From: Pedobacter westerhofensis
GTDB taxonomy: Bacteria; Bacteroidota; Bacteroidia; Sphingobacteriales; Sphingobacteriaceae
Direction of reading: 5' to 3'
Assembly: GCF_900182595.1 (NCBI RefSeq)
Contig: NZ_FXTN01000008.1
Span: 266,716-330,715, forward strand
DNA: 64,000 nt
Below, piece after piece: positions 9,261 through 18,048 of this stretch. Made by a program: the position numbers and the translations under genes. The notes under the pieces were generated by a model that was not told the DNA's origin, did no database searches, and saw only the letters and a program-made list of their open reading frames with translations. The first letter of the stretch is position 1; the number at the start of each line of letters is the position of its first letter.

Positions 9261-10229
9261 TTAATCTGTTTCCGGCAGCGAAGGAGGGCTGAAATAACTG
9301 GTAGGATTATTCGGGTCTTTTCTGATCTCCATCAGCAAATTTCCCCATGGTTTCCAGAAGTTCTCCAATACCTGTGCATAGGTTTTGTGCTGCCATACGT
9401 CGAACAAGGATTTATTCATTGTACCCCTCAATGGCATGGCATCGATATATATCGAACCTTCAACCGGCATAATCGTATATTCAGGCAAACGGTTAAAGAG
9501 ATAGGCAGAATAAAAGAACCTGGCACTCAGCTCCTCAAACTGCTGCTCGCTGAGCGGCTGCGAAGCAATCTGCTCCAGGATCTGCTGGTGGTATTTTTTG
9601 TTGGTACCATTATCCTGCAGACAGGCAATGATTCCGAAATTTTTCAGTTTAAGCGAAAAAGTAAGCGTATTGATCTCGTCCCTGAAGCTAAAGGAAACTT
9701 CTTCTTTTTCCATAGGCACAACCACAATAGACCATGGGGTAAAATCTTCAAACTCCACATTCATGTAGATCCCCTGGATCATCGTTTGCAGATTTCCGAA
9801 TTTGTGCATCAGCCCCTGCGACATATTGAGTCCGTCGCTGCTCAGCTGCTGCTGCCCCACGGCCGCGTGCATTTCAATATAGATCAGACTGTACAGAAAC
9901 TTGCCTATCCACTTAAACAGATCGGCCTCATCCAATTTTGTCACTGCATCATACCCACCGCCAAAAGCTGCGGCAATTTTTTCTTCCAGCGGATCAATAA
10001 AATGCCTTTGTACCTCTTCATTTACTGGTATCTTCAATGAATTGTAAGACCTGATCGTTTCATCCAGCAACTGGATCTGCTCCTCACCACTAAAATTAGC
10101 CATTTCCAACAGCCATGCAGGCAATACATTAGTCTGGATGACAGGAGTATTGAAAGTATTGCCGCTTAAAAAGCAGTTTTCATACTTAAAATCAAAGTTC
10201 TTGAACGGTTGATAGATTGAGCTGACCAT
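9261..10229 (-). CDS. Conserved protein of unknown function, about 322 residues
   Basis: I do not recognise this family. The reading frame extends to 10301, but the 24 extra residues look unlike coding sequence, so the ATG at 10229 (MVSSIYQPFKNFDF) is preferred. The product is soluble with no signal peptide. It has a helical N-terminal half (AWLLEMANFSGEEQIQLLDE) and a mixed alpha/beta C-terminal half ending in NPTSYFSPPSLPETD. The antisense frame 9258-10040 is long but lacks protein-like composition. No operon partner is seen. Confidence 0.6.
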   Translation of the reverse strand: MVSSIYQPFKNFDFKYENCFLSGNTFNTPVIQTNVLPAWLLEMANFSGEEQIQLLDETIRSYNSLKIPVNEEVQRHFIDPLEEKIAAAFGGGYDAVTKLDEADLFKWIGKFLYSLIYIEMHAAVGQQQLSSDGLNMSQGLMHKFGNLQTMIQGIYMNVEFEDFTPWSIVVVPMEKEEVSFSFRDEINTLTFSLKLKNFGIIACLQDNGTNKKYHQQILEQIASQPLSEQQFEELSARFFYSAYLFNRLPEYTIMPVEGSIYIDAMPLRGTMNKSLFDVWQHKTYAQVLENFWKPWGNLLMEIRKDPNNPTSYFSPPSLPETD

Positions 10230-10472
10230 ATAAGGCGCAATATTATGAATATTATTTCTAATGTGGTTTAGCAGGCGGAACAGGTGACAGAAAAGGGACA
10301 AAGAACATCATTGGAAAAGCAAAACAATATATCCGTCTATGCCAAAACTCATTTATTTTGTATCTTCGTATCAATCCCAATTTGATCTGGTACTGTACTT
10401 GTTTTGGTGCTGATGCAGTATGTACTGGTTTAATCCCCCTAGTATTCTCGTTTAGTTCTCCGCTACTGTTCA

Positions 10473-10539
10473 CAGGCTATTGACAGGCTGTTAACAGGGT
10501 GTTGACACGCTCAAACAGGTATTTTTAGCCTGTCAATAG
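10473..10539. repeat. Short tandem repeat enclosed by a 13-bp inverted repeat
   Basis: Three 11-base units run head to tail (CAGGCTATTGA 10473-10483, CAGGCTGTTAA 10484-10494, CAGGGTGTTGA 10495-10505). A degenerate fourth follows (10506-10515) and then CAGG. The start of the array also pairs with 10527-10539: CTATTGACAGGCT at 10477-10489 is the exact reverse complement of AGCCTGTCAATAG. The function is not known; it lies in a 535-base intergenic region. Confidence 0.65.
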
Positions 10540-10733
10540 TGCATTAAAAGCGCACAAAGTTTCTGTTAATACTGAATGAGAAATATATGAGTATTAAACA
10601 TGGGCTTTAGTGATACACAAGACATCACGATGCTGTCCCGGTCAGTACCACTATAACAATCAAAATACGACAATTTCCCGAATATTTCAGCATAATTTTT
10701 CATTTCACCTGTTCTTATCTGCTGCCTAAGGTT

Positions 10734-10741
10734 TAACTTTG
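10734..10741 (+). promoter_or_regulatory. Candidate -7 box upstream of the dipeptide epimerase
   Basis: TAACTTTG matches the Bacteroidota -7 consensus TAnnTTTG and lies 24 bases before the ATG. No clear TTG box is found at the expected spacing, so the call rests on one element. Confidence 0.4.
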
Positions 10742-10765
10742 GGTTGAATAAAAGGACCTCAATTT

Positions 10766-11800
10766 ATGCAGTCAGCCCACATCGCATTTAATCTCGAACT
10801 TAAACACCCTTTCGCCATCTCACGCTTTTCCAGAACAAGTACCCCGCTGCTGTTACTAAGATTAAGACACGAAAATATTGACGGATACGGCGAGGCCTCA
10901 ATGGTTCCTTACCTGGGCGAAAGTTATGCAACTGCTGAGCTTTTCCTGTCTAAGGTAGACTGGAACAGGTTCTCCTACCCATTCAACTTCCAGGAGATCG
11001 TTGATTACCTTGACGGTATTGAAAAAGGACAGCCGGCAATCAAAGCTGCAATTGAGATTGCCCTCAATGATATCAATGGAAAGATCCTCGGAAAACCCTG
11101 TTATGAGATCTACGGTGCAGATCCTGCAAAAATGCCCATTACCTCTTATACGATTGGAATCGACAAACCAGAGATCGTCAAAGCGAAGGTTGCGGATGCG
11201 GCAGGCTTTAAAGTGCTTAAGATCAAACTGGGTTCGGATGACGACAGGGCACTGATCCAAACGATCAGAAGCCTGAGCGACCTGCCTTTATATGTAGATG
11301 CCAACCAGGGATGGACAGACCGCAAAAAAGCAATCGAGCTCATCTACTGGCTGCATGACCAGGGCGTAGTGCTGATTGAGCAGCCTATGGATAAACATGA
11401 CCTGGAGGGGAATGCCTGGCTTACCGGACGCAGCCCTATCCCCATCCTTGCAGATGAAGCGGCACAACGCCTGTCAGATATCGACGGCCTTAGGGGAGCC
11501 TATCATGGCATCAATGTAAAACTGATGAAAAGCGGCGGCATGTACGAAGCTCATCAGATGATCCTGAAAGCAAAATCGTATGGAATGAAAGTTTTAATTG
11601 GCTGTATGAGCGAAACCTCCGTGGCTACACAGGCAGGAATTGCGCTTGCGCCCCTGTGCGACTGGGCAGATCTTGACGGGCCATATCTCACAAAAAACAA
11701 TCCTTTCGAAACTCCAAAAATGGAAAAGGGCAGGTACATATTGGAAGACCTTCCAGGTCTGGGTCTGAAAGGCCTTCCAGCTAGTTTGTTTCGTCCTTAG
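10766..11800 (+). CDS. Dipeptide epimerase (enolase superfamily)
   Basis: The 344-residue protein has the enolase-superfamily barrel motifs: the KxK base in LKIKLGSDD, the metal ligands in YVDANQGW, IEQPMDK and LADEAAQ, and the second acid/base Lys in NVKLMKSGG. The order and length fit L-Ala-D/L-Glu epimerases, which help recycle murein peptides, with Mg2+ in the cytoplasm. Exact dipeptide specificity cannot be read. The 3' end overlaps the next gene, on the opposite strand, by 20 bases. Confidence 0.88.
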   Translation: MQSAHIAFNLELKHPFAISRFSRTSTPLLLLRLRHENIDGYGEASMVPYLGESYATAELFLSKVDWNRFSYPFNFQEIVDYLDGIEKGQPAIKAAIEIALNDINGKILGKPCYEIYGADPAKMPITSYTIGIDKPEIVKAKVADAAGFKVLKIKLGSDDDRALIQTIRSLSDLPLYVDANQGWTDRKKAIELIYWLHDQGVVLIEQPMDKHDLEGNAWLTGRSPIPILADEAAQRLSDIDGLRGAYHGINVKLMKSGGMYEAHQMILKAKSYGMKVLIGCMSETSVATQAGIALAPLCDWADLDGPYLTKNNPFETPKMEKGRYILEDLPGLGLKGLPASLFRP

Positions 11801-12005
11801 CAGCGGCCATACTCTTTTCTTTATCCTTGATGCCCGTTCTCACTTCTTTAACGATGCTGACCTTCAGGTACAGGAAAAATATAGCTGTGGCGATAAGTAA
11901 TCCTACAACGGGAAAGTTATGTGCCTGGTAGGCCCATTTGAGGCCAACTACAGAAACTACGATACCCAGTGTATAGAATGTATTTAATACAATTTTCTTC
12001 TTCAT
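11781..12005 (-). CDS. Small two-helix membrane protein (DUF6358-like)
   Basis: The 74-residue protein has two membrane helices (about residues 5-24 and 31-50) and a charged, Lys/Glu-rich cytoplasmic tail (KEVRTGIKDKEKSMAAAKDE). It resembles a small Sphingobacteriaceae family; the DUF number is from memory and tentative. It follows the rhodanese gene by two bases and is probably its operon partner. Its last codons overlap the epimerase gene tail-to-tail. Confidence 0.6.
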   Translation of the reverse strand: MKKKIVLNTFYTLGIVVSVVGLKWAYQAHNFPVVGLLIATAIFFLYLKVSIVKEVRTGIKDKEKSMAAAKDETN

Positions 12006-12007
12006 TT

Positions 12008-12322
12008 CTAGTAAACAGGCATGCTTGGGTCAAATTCCTGTCTCCAGGCAAGGATTCCGCCTTTTAAATTATAAACGTTATCATAGCCGCGCTGCTCTAA
12101 CTGCATTACCGCAGCCGCACTGCGCTGTCCGCTTCTGCACTGCATAATTACAGGCTTATCTTTTGAGATTTTATCAATCTCAATCAGCAGTCCGCCTAAA
12201 GGAATATTCTCGCCTTCAAGGTTAGAAGTTTCATATTCGAAAGTTTCTCTAACATCAATCAGTTGAAAATCTTCCTTGTTGTCTATTTTGTCTTTCAGTT
12301 CTTGTACGGTAACTTCTTTCAT
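12008..12322 (-). CDS. Rhodanese-like sulfurtransferase domain protein
   Basis: A single rhodanese domain of about 104 residues from the ATG at 12322 (MKEVTVQELKDKI). It has QLIDVRETFEYE near the N-terminus and the active-site loop VIMQCRSGQRSAAA with the catalytic Cys. The end HYDNVYNLKGG-like segment and ILAWRQEFD are typical. Such proteins carry persulfide sulfur. The frame also opens at 12355 (MGEINPL); the internal start is preferred because homologous domains begin with this segment. It is followed by the small membrane protein gene. Confidence 0.85.
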   Translation of the reverse strand: MKEVTVQELKDKIDNKEDFQLIDVRETFEYETSNLEGENIPLGGLLIEIDKISKDKPVIMQCRSGQRSAAAVMQLEQRGYDNVYNLKGGILAWRQEFDPSMPVY

Positions 12323-12362
12323 ATTCGTAGCTATTAATGGGTTTATCTCTCCCATGAGTTTT

Positions 12363-12370
12363 CAAATATA
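12363..12370 (-). promoter_or_regulatory. -7 box for the rhodanese operon
   Basis: On the minus strand TATATTTG fits TAnnTTTG and a TTG lies about 22-23 bases upstream. Transcription would start at about 12357, giving a 35-base leader to the ATG at 12322, or a nearly leaderless message if the ATG at 12355 is used. Confidence 0.45.
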
Positions 12371-12474
12371 AAGTTTATCAATAACTTAAATGCCAAGCAC
12401 AGGTCAAAATTTATTGCAGCTGCCTGCATGTTGTAACAACTTGGCAGACCGGGCGTTTAATAGTATTCTTTCTT

Positions 12475-12482
12475 TAACTTTG
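12475..12482 (+). promoter_or_regulatory. -7 box directly before the DUF4407 gene
   Basis: TAACTTTG fits TAnnTTTG and ends 7 bases before the ATG at 12490, which predicts an almost leaderless mRNA. No good TTG box is seen at the usual spacing. Confidence 0.4.
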
Positions 12483-12489
12483 TTTTATT

Positions 12490-13644
12490 ATGGATGCACT
12501 CACCCGCTTTTTCTGGTTCTGTTCAGGCGTACATCAGCCTACATTAGAAAAGCACCCTACCGAACACAATAAATACGTTGGTATCGGCGCCACAATATTC
12601 TTTACCGGTCTTTTCGCCGCATTATCCGGAGGATATGCGATGTATTTCGTTTTTAAGGGAGATACTGCCGCAGTTTTGTTTTCGATCTTCTTCGGCCTGT
12701 TATGGGGGCTGGCAATTTTTAATATGGACCGCTATATCGTGGCCAGTATCAACAAAAACTCTTCATCGGCCAAACAGATCGCACAGGCTACTCCGCGTAT
12801 CTTGCTGGCGATCATGATCGGCATGGTGATCTCCCGTCCGCTGGAGCTTAAAATATTTGACAAGGAAATAAGAGAGCGCTTAAAAGTAAGTTACCTCAAC
12901 AATCAGCGTTCTAAGATTGATACACTTAATAAAGCTTTCACCAATAAATATACGATCGAGCTAAACAAACTGAACGATTCTAAAGCGCAGCGCGATTCAC
13001 TGGCCAGCGGGATCAAATCAGACCGCCAGAAGCTAAACTTTGAAGTTTTTGGTACAAAGACCGAGGAAACATCCGGCGTAATGGGTTATGGCCCCTATGC
13101 AAAGCGAAAAGAAGAAGAACTGAAACAAAGGGAGCAGAACCTGGACTCACTGAACGCCGATGTAAGGCGGATGGAGAACTTTGTTGCGGGCAGGAAACAG
13201 TTTGACGGACTGCTTTCAGAAAGGCTCTACACAGGGAAAGAGCTGGACAGCCTCAGCAATATTGCCGGTTTTGCCGACCGCAACTGGGCACTGGGACAGC
13301 TCAGCTTTAATACCGATGGCAGCCGCGATACTACCACAGCCCTGGCCGTTACTTTTATCGGCTTATTGTTTATCTTTTTTGAATGCCTGCCGGTATTTGT
13401 GAAGATGATGAGCTCCAGAGGTCCTTACGACAGATCAGTAGAGAATATGGAAGACAGCCAGATCCATACATCAGAGAAAGACAGGGACTATGAAATCACC
13501 GTTACTGATGATGTACATGATACCCGGGTATCCACCGAGGTAGACCGGCAGAAAAGAGAATTGAGAGGACAGCAAGATCCTTTATACCCAGATCAGGGAT
13601 ACTCAAATCCGGTATACCCCGCCCGGCATAACAATGAGGAATAA
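12490..13644 (+). CDS. DUF4407 membrane protein with coiled coil
   Basis: The 384-residue protein starts with the DUF4407 signature (FFWFCSGVHQPTLEKHPTE). Three N-terminal membrane segments follow (about residues 31-52, 57-78 and 98-115), with FNMDRYIVAS between them. A long Lys/Glu/Ser-rich coiled-coil region spans about residues 135-260, and a fourth membrane helix (TALAVTFIGLLFIFFECLPVFVKMM) precedes an acidic cytoplasmic tail. The family is common in Bacteroidota and has no assigned biochemical role. A single transcription unit is likely. Confidence 0.85.
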   Translation: MDALTRFFWFCSGVHQPTLEKHPTEHNKYVGIGATIFFTGLFAALSGGYAMYFVFKGDTAAVLFSIFFGLLWGLAIFNMDRYIVASINKNSSSAKQIAQATPRILLAIMIGMVISRPLELKIFDKEIRERLKVSYLNNQRSKIDTLNKAFTNKYTIELNKLNDSKAQRDSLASGIKSDRQKLNFEVFGTKTEETSGVMGYGPYAKRKEEELKQREQNLDSLNADVRRMENFVAGRKQFDGLLSERLYTGKELDSLSNIAGFADRNWALGQLSFNTDGSRDTTTALAVTFIGLLFIFFECLPVFVKMMSSRGPYDRSVENMEDSQIHTSEKDRDYEITVTDDVHDTRVSTEVDRQKRELRGQQDPLYPDQGYSNPVYPARHNNEE

Positions 13645-13678
13645 ACTATAAACCAATGACTAAAACAAAACGCAACTA

Positions 13679-14992
13679 ATGAAACGCTTTTACTACCCAT
13701 TAATCCTGCTTTTTATTGCAGGAACGGCGCAAGCCCAAACCATTGATAAAATCATCACAAAAGAGTATGTAGATAACCTGATTAAAACCCTGAGCAGCAA
13801 CGACATGCAGGGAAGAGGGACTTTTACACCAGGCATAGATAAGGCAGCAACCTTTATTGCCGGCGAGTTTAAAACAATTGGCCTCCAGCCACTGCAAGGC
13901 GCTACAGGCTACAGACAAACTTTTTATAAGTACCAGCTGAGCCCTAAAAGCACTGATGTTTCCATCGACGGAAAAACAGTTGATCCGGCAAGGGTAATGG
14001 TGCTGGGAAATACCTCAGAAAGCATCGCTTTCAGCCAGGCCAGCAGCGACGGCTGGATCAGACTGGACACCGGGAAATTGTTCAAGGCACAACTGCGTGC
14101 CATCCTGAACAGTAAGAAGCGCCAGCTTGTACTGGTAGATCAGAAATTTGCAGCAGATTTTATACTGATGAAATCGTATTTTGCAAAAGGGGCAGCACTG
14201 GATGAAAAAGACCTTAAGCAGGCCAATCCATCAGCCTCAGTTTTGGTTCTGGCACCAGAAGTATCTGTTAAAGAATTTAACGTAGCACTGAAATACAATG
14301 TAGAGAAACTGCCTTTGTTTAATGTGGCAGGAATGATTCCCGGCAAATCTAAAAACAAGGAATATGTGATCTTCTCCGGTCATTATGACCATCTGGGAAT
14401 CATCAAGCCTGTAGGGCAGGACAGTATCGCCAATGGTGCTGATGATGATGCTTCGGGTACGACTGCCATGATCGCCCTTGCGAAATACTATAAAAAACTC
14501 AACAACAATGAGCGCACACTCATCTTTGTTGCCTTTACCGCAGAAGAAATAGGCGGATATGGTGCAAAATACTTTTCTCAGCAACTGAACCCTGATGAGG
14601 TGACAGCCATGTTTAATATCGAGATGATCGGAAAGGCAAGTAAATTCGGAAAAAATACTGCCTGGATTACCGGATATGAAAAATCTGATTTCGGTAAAAT
14701 CCTGCAAAAGAACCTGGAAGGAACGGCATTCACTTTCCATCCCGATCCTTATCCTGACCAGAACCTTTTTTACAGGAGCGACAATGCAACACTGGCTGCT
14801 TTAGGTGTTCCGGCACATACCATCAGTACCGATGAGATCGACATCGATAAGTTATACCATAGCGTAAAAGATGAATACAGTTCACTCGATACAGAGAACA
14901 TTTTATCTACGATCAGGGCAATTGCCTTGAGCGCAAGGAGCATCATCAAAGGAACAGATACTCCTGTCAGGATCCCTAAGCTGGCAAATTAA
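13679..14992 (+). CDS. Secreted M28-family zinc aminopeptidase
   Basis: The 437-residue protein starts with a signal peptide (KRFYYPLILLFIAGTAQAQ). The M28 metal motifs follow: FSGHYDHLG (His-x-Asp), NGADDDASGTTAMI (bridging Asp), FTAEEIGGYGAKYF (catalytic Glu pair), FNIEMIG and HTISTDEID with the last His. It probably releases N-terminal residues from peptides in the periplasm. An inserted PA-like region lies between about residues 90 and 220. It follows the DUF4407 gene by 34 bases. Confidence 0.92.
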   Translation: MKRFYYPLILLFIAGTAQAQTIDKIITKEYVDNLIKTLSSNDMQGRGTFTPGIDKAATFIAGEFKTIGLQPLQGATGYRQTFYKYQLSPKSTDVSIDGKTVDPARVMVLGNTSESIAFSQASSDGWIRLDTGKLFKAQLRAILNSKKRQLVLVDQKFAADFILMKSYFAKGAALDEKDLKQANPSASVLVLAPEVSVKEFNVALKYNVEKLPLFNVAGMIPGKSKNKEYVIFSGHYDHLGIIKPVGQDSIANGADDDASGTTAMIALAKYYKKLNNNERTLIFVAFTAEEIGGYGAKYFSQQLNPDEVTAMFNIEMIGKASKFGKNTAWITGYEKSDFGKILQKNLEGTAFTFHPDPYPDQNLFYRSDNATLAALGVPAHTISTDEIDIDKLYHSVKDEYSSLDTENILSTIRAIALSARSIIKGTDTPVRIPKLAN

Positions 14993-15009
14993 GAATCAGG
15001 GACTTGCGC

Positions 15010-15507
15010 CTACAGTGGCAATTCCAGAATATAATCATTCATAAAGAAGCCGTTGCCAATTTCTATGTCAACGGTTTCTTTGATTTTAAACCCGGCTTTT
15101 TGATAAAAATCAAGAGCCTTATTATAGCGGTTCACATTCAGCACCAGTCCTTTCGCTCCAAGATCAATCGCCTTATCACGTACTTCGTTCATCAATAACT
15201 TGCCCAGTCCTTTTCCGTGAGCTTCTGGCAATACATACAGTTTGTGGAGTTTCACCGCCAGATGACCACCTTCGTCGAGCCGCGAATAAGAAACAAAAGC
15301 AATATCCTTTTGGCCCTCCTGGGCGATGATAAAGGTATGCCCTTCTATCAGCTGCTGCCTCAGTGAGGCGATAGAATAAAATTTTTCCAGCATGTAGTCC
15401 ACCTGTTCCTGCCCCAGCAGCGGTACATAGGTTGGGCCATAAGTTGTAGTGCCGATGGCCTGAATAATTGGGAGGTCGGCCTCCTTAGCTTTTCTTAAAC
15501 TGATCAT
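15010..15507 (-). CDS. GNAT-family N-acetyltransferase
   Basis: The 165-residue protein has the GNAT fold. The acetyl-CoA loop reads LPEAHGKGLGKLLMNEV (Q/RxxGxG/A type), preceded by VKLHKLYV, and the later GLVLNVNRYNKALDFYQKAGF gives the typical motif B. Acceptor unknown. It lies 13 bases downstream of the gene at 15521-16090 on the same strand and is probably cotranscribed with it. Confidence 0.88.
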   Translation of the reverse strand: MISLRKAKEADLPIIQAIGTTTYGPTYVPLLGQEQVDYMLEKFYSIASLRQQLIEGHTFIIAQEGQKDIAFVSYSRLDEGGHLAVKLHKLYVLPEAHGKGLGKLLMNEVRDKAIDLGAKGLVLNVNRYNKALDFYQKAGFKIKETVDIEIGNGFFMNDYILELPL

Positions 15508-15520
15508 AATCTTTAGCCCA

Positions 15521-16090
15521 TTATAACTGTTCGCTTAAAAACACATATTCTGTAGTGGTAAAAGTAAATTCCACAAAACCGTCTTTCACCACCACAAATT
15601 CCCGCTCATCCTTCTGCATCAGGTTGCTGGCTTCAAAATAGGAGACCACATCGATCAGGAAAATACTTCCTGCAGGCTTCCATACCTTAAATCCTGTTTT
15701 GATGGCATAAGATTTTTCGGTGGAACTAAAGAGCACAATATTGATCTTCGGGAGATAGTAGTCGAGCTCTGAAAGTTTCTTTTCATCATCAATAATGTTC
15801 ACCGCTGCATATTTCTCTGAAATCAGGTAATTCAGCACGGTATTGTAGGCATCTCCGGGCCCAATAATGGATTTGGTGTTTTCCTGTGGCGCAAGGCCAT
15901 CAACACCGTTTACCACGATATCTACCTTTAAGCCCAGGCTGATCACCTTCTCATAAATGTTGCCGTTCACAATCAGCGTAGGGCTCCATTCCAGGATCTG
16001 CCCCAGATATTCTTCATCAAAATTACCCAGGTTGTGAATATACAATGCGGGTTCCTGTTTTTCTTTTACTATATGGTGCGATGACATCAT
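15521..16090 (-). CDS. Thiamine pyrophosphokinase-like protein, divergent
   Basis: The 189-residue protein resembles the short TPK-like proteins of Sphingobacteriaceae in overall pattern (ALYIHNLGNFDEEYLGQIL, then IVNGNIYEKVISLGLKVDIV and a Gly-rich NGVDG segment). The standard catalytic GDFDS motif is not visible, so activity is doubtful. There is a choice of two adjacent ATG codons (16090 or 16087). It sits 35 bases after the GH35 pseudogene and just before the GNAT gene. The family call is from recall, not from clear motifs. Confidence 0.45.
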   Translation of the reverse strand: MMSSHHIVKEKQEPALYIHNLGNFDEEYLGQILEWSPTLIVNGNIYEKVISLGLKVDIVVNGVDGLAPQENTKSIIGPGDAYNTVLNYLISEKYAAVNIIDDEKKLSELDYYLPKINIVLFSSTEKSYAIKTGFKVWKPAGSIFLIDVVSYFEASNLMQKDEREFVVVKDGFVEFTFTTTEYVFLSEQL

Positions 16091-16125
16091 GCTAATATAT
16101 TAATGATTAGCGGAAAGCTCAATGA

Positions 16126-17954
16126 TTATTTTTTAACCACGCTTAGTACAGGCTTTTGCAAACTTTGCAGCGTGTTTTCTTCAGTCTTCAGCAGTTCCGC
16201 AACTACCAGTTCATTAATCCCTTTTTTTAACCACTCCGCAGGGATATACAAGGTTTGCTGCGGCCCAACCTCCCAGTAGCGGCCCAGGTTATGCCCATTG
16301 AGCCAAACCGATCCTTTTCCCCATTTGCTCATGTCCAGATAAGTGTCGCCGACCTTATCCAGCGTAAACACCGCCTTTTTAATCACTGGTGTATGGTCTG
16401 ATTTAAAGTTTGATTTGAAGGGAAGAGCAGCAACAGTGCTCATCGGCAATCCGTACATTTCCCAGTTTTTCACCTCAGAACCTGCAAACAGCACTTTCTC
16501 CGTGATGCCTTTTTTATTCTCCAGCAGGTACTTGCCAAAGTTTATCCTGCCCAGGTTTTCCACCAGAATATCCAGTTTTACTTTTCCCGCAGGCAGGGCA
16601 ATGCTGATGCTATCCTGGTTCAGCCTCCGGTCCAGCACCCCCGCGGGCTGTCCGTTGATCATAATTATGGCATAATCTCTCAGGTCTTTTAGCTTTAACA
16701 CCCCCGTTTTTCCGCCGTCAAGGAAGGTACGGTACCAGACAAAGCCGTAGTCCTGATGCAGATCTTCAAAAGTTAAAGGATTTGCATTTTTTACCGCAGC
16801 GGGCAGGATGTCTGCCATCCGTGTTCCCATTTTAAAATCTATAGAAGGAATGGCAATTGTAGGTTTAGCCGCAGGGACGGATGGCAATACCGTTCCCTTT
16901 GGCAAATGTTTCTGTATAACAGCCCTGAACTGCATAAACTTATCGGTTGCATTGCCCGCCTCGTCCAGCGGTGCATCATAGTCATAACTGCTGATCTGCG
17001 CTGGTACGGGGTATCATCTTTGTAGTTTGCCCCGTTCATAAATCCCCGCGTAGTACCGCCGTGGAACATATACATATTGATAGAAATTCCGGCGCTCAGA
17101 ACCGTATCCAGCTTGCCGGTATATTTCTCTGCAGGCACCGTATGGTGTGGTGTCCCCCACCAGTCGAACCACGCCGGGTACCATTCTGCGATAAAGAACG
17201 GGCCCTTTCCTTCATGAAGCCCGCTGATGAGCGGTTTTATTTTTGCAGGATCATCCAGTCCGTTCACCGCTGGTAATAAACCGGGTAAATGGCCCCGATC
17301 CACGTCCGCTGCGGGATCGCAGGTATACAGCAACCCGTCAAATCCTGCTTCCTTAAAAAACTTCTGGTTGATCCCCAGGTATTCTTTATCACTCCCGAAA
17401 GAGCCATATTCATTCTCTATCTGTACCATCAGCACATTTCCGCCATGGTTAACCTGCAGCGGCGCCAGCTGTTTGCCTACCTCCCTGATGTAGTCCTGAT
17501 ATTCTTTCAGATACTGGCTTTCCTTGCTCCTTACCACCAGCCCCTTTTCATTTTGCAGCCAGTATGGATATCCGCCAAATTCCCATTCGGCACATACATA
17601 AGGGCTGGGCCTCAGGATCACCCAGAGCCCTTCTTCTTTTGCAATCTTTACAAATTCTGCAACGTCATTATTCCCGCTGAAGTCGAACTTTCCTTTCTGA
17701 GGTTCATGCAGGTTCCAGAACACATACGTACCGATCGTATTGAGCCCCATGGCTTTAGCCATCTTCATCCGCTGCCGCCATGCTTCACGTGGAACACGCG
17801 GATAGTGCATCTCTCCGGAGATGATCACAAATGGCTTCCCGTCAAGAACAAAAGACGAATCGCTGAGCGCAAAAGTATGTTGAGCTTGTTGCGCGAAAGC
17901 AGTGTTAAAAAGCAGGTACAGCAGGGCGGATAACAGAGATGGCTTCAATTTCAT
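16126..17954 (-). pseudogene. GH35 beta-galactosidase broken by a frameshift
   Basis: Frame one (17954 to about 17005) has a signal peptide (KLKPSLLSALLYLLFNTAFAQ) and the GH35 barrel: ISGEMHYPRVPREAWRQRM, GTYVFWNLHEP, the acid/base pair in MVQIENEYGSFG and the nucleophile in FIAEWYPAWFDWWG. Frame two (to 16126) gives ISSYDYDAPLDEAG, then the C-terminal beta domains with LDMSKWGKGSVWLNGHNLGRYW. Restoring one C in the run near 17003-17006 (TACCAGCG to TACCCAGCG) joins them into one protein of about 609 residues, the normal length. It is the last gene of the glycan operon. This is a genuine mutation or a sequencing error; the sequence alone cannot tell. Confidence 0.85.
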
Positions 17955-18048
17955 TATTTTAATTTTTCAGTTGCCGGATGTTACACATGATTAAATAACT
18001 ACTCAATGCATGCCAGATCATTATTTTAATCGCGGAGGTTTATCTAAA

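Larger units (their letters stand above)
10230..10765. other. Intergenic region between divergent genes
   Basis: No convincing gene is present; the 71-codon frame at 10258-10473 lacks protein-like composition. The region holds the tandem and inverted repeat at 10473-10539 and, near its right end, a TAACTTTG box for the epimerase gene. Confidence 0.6.

Noticed and set aside
9258..10040. 260-codon plus-strand frame
   Set aside because: It is antisense to the protein at 9261-10229 and has a Phe/Ile/His-rich composition typical of a shadow.
10258..10473. 71-codon minus-strand frame
   Set aside because: Composition and lack of conserved motifs suggest chance; it lies in a region with repeats and no start signal.
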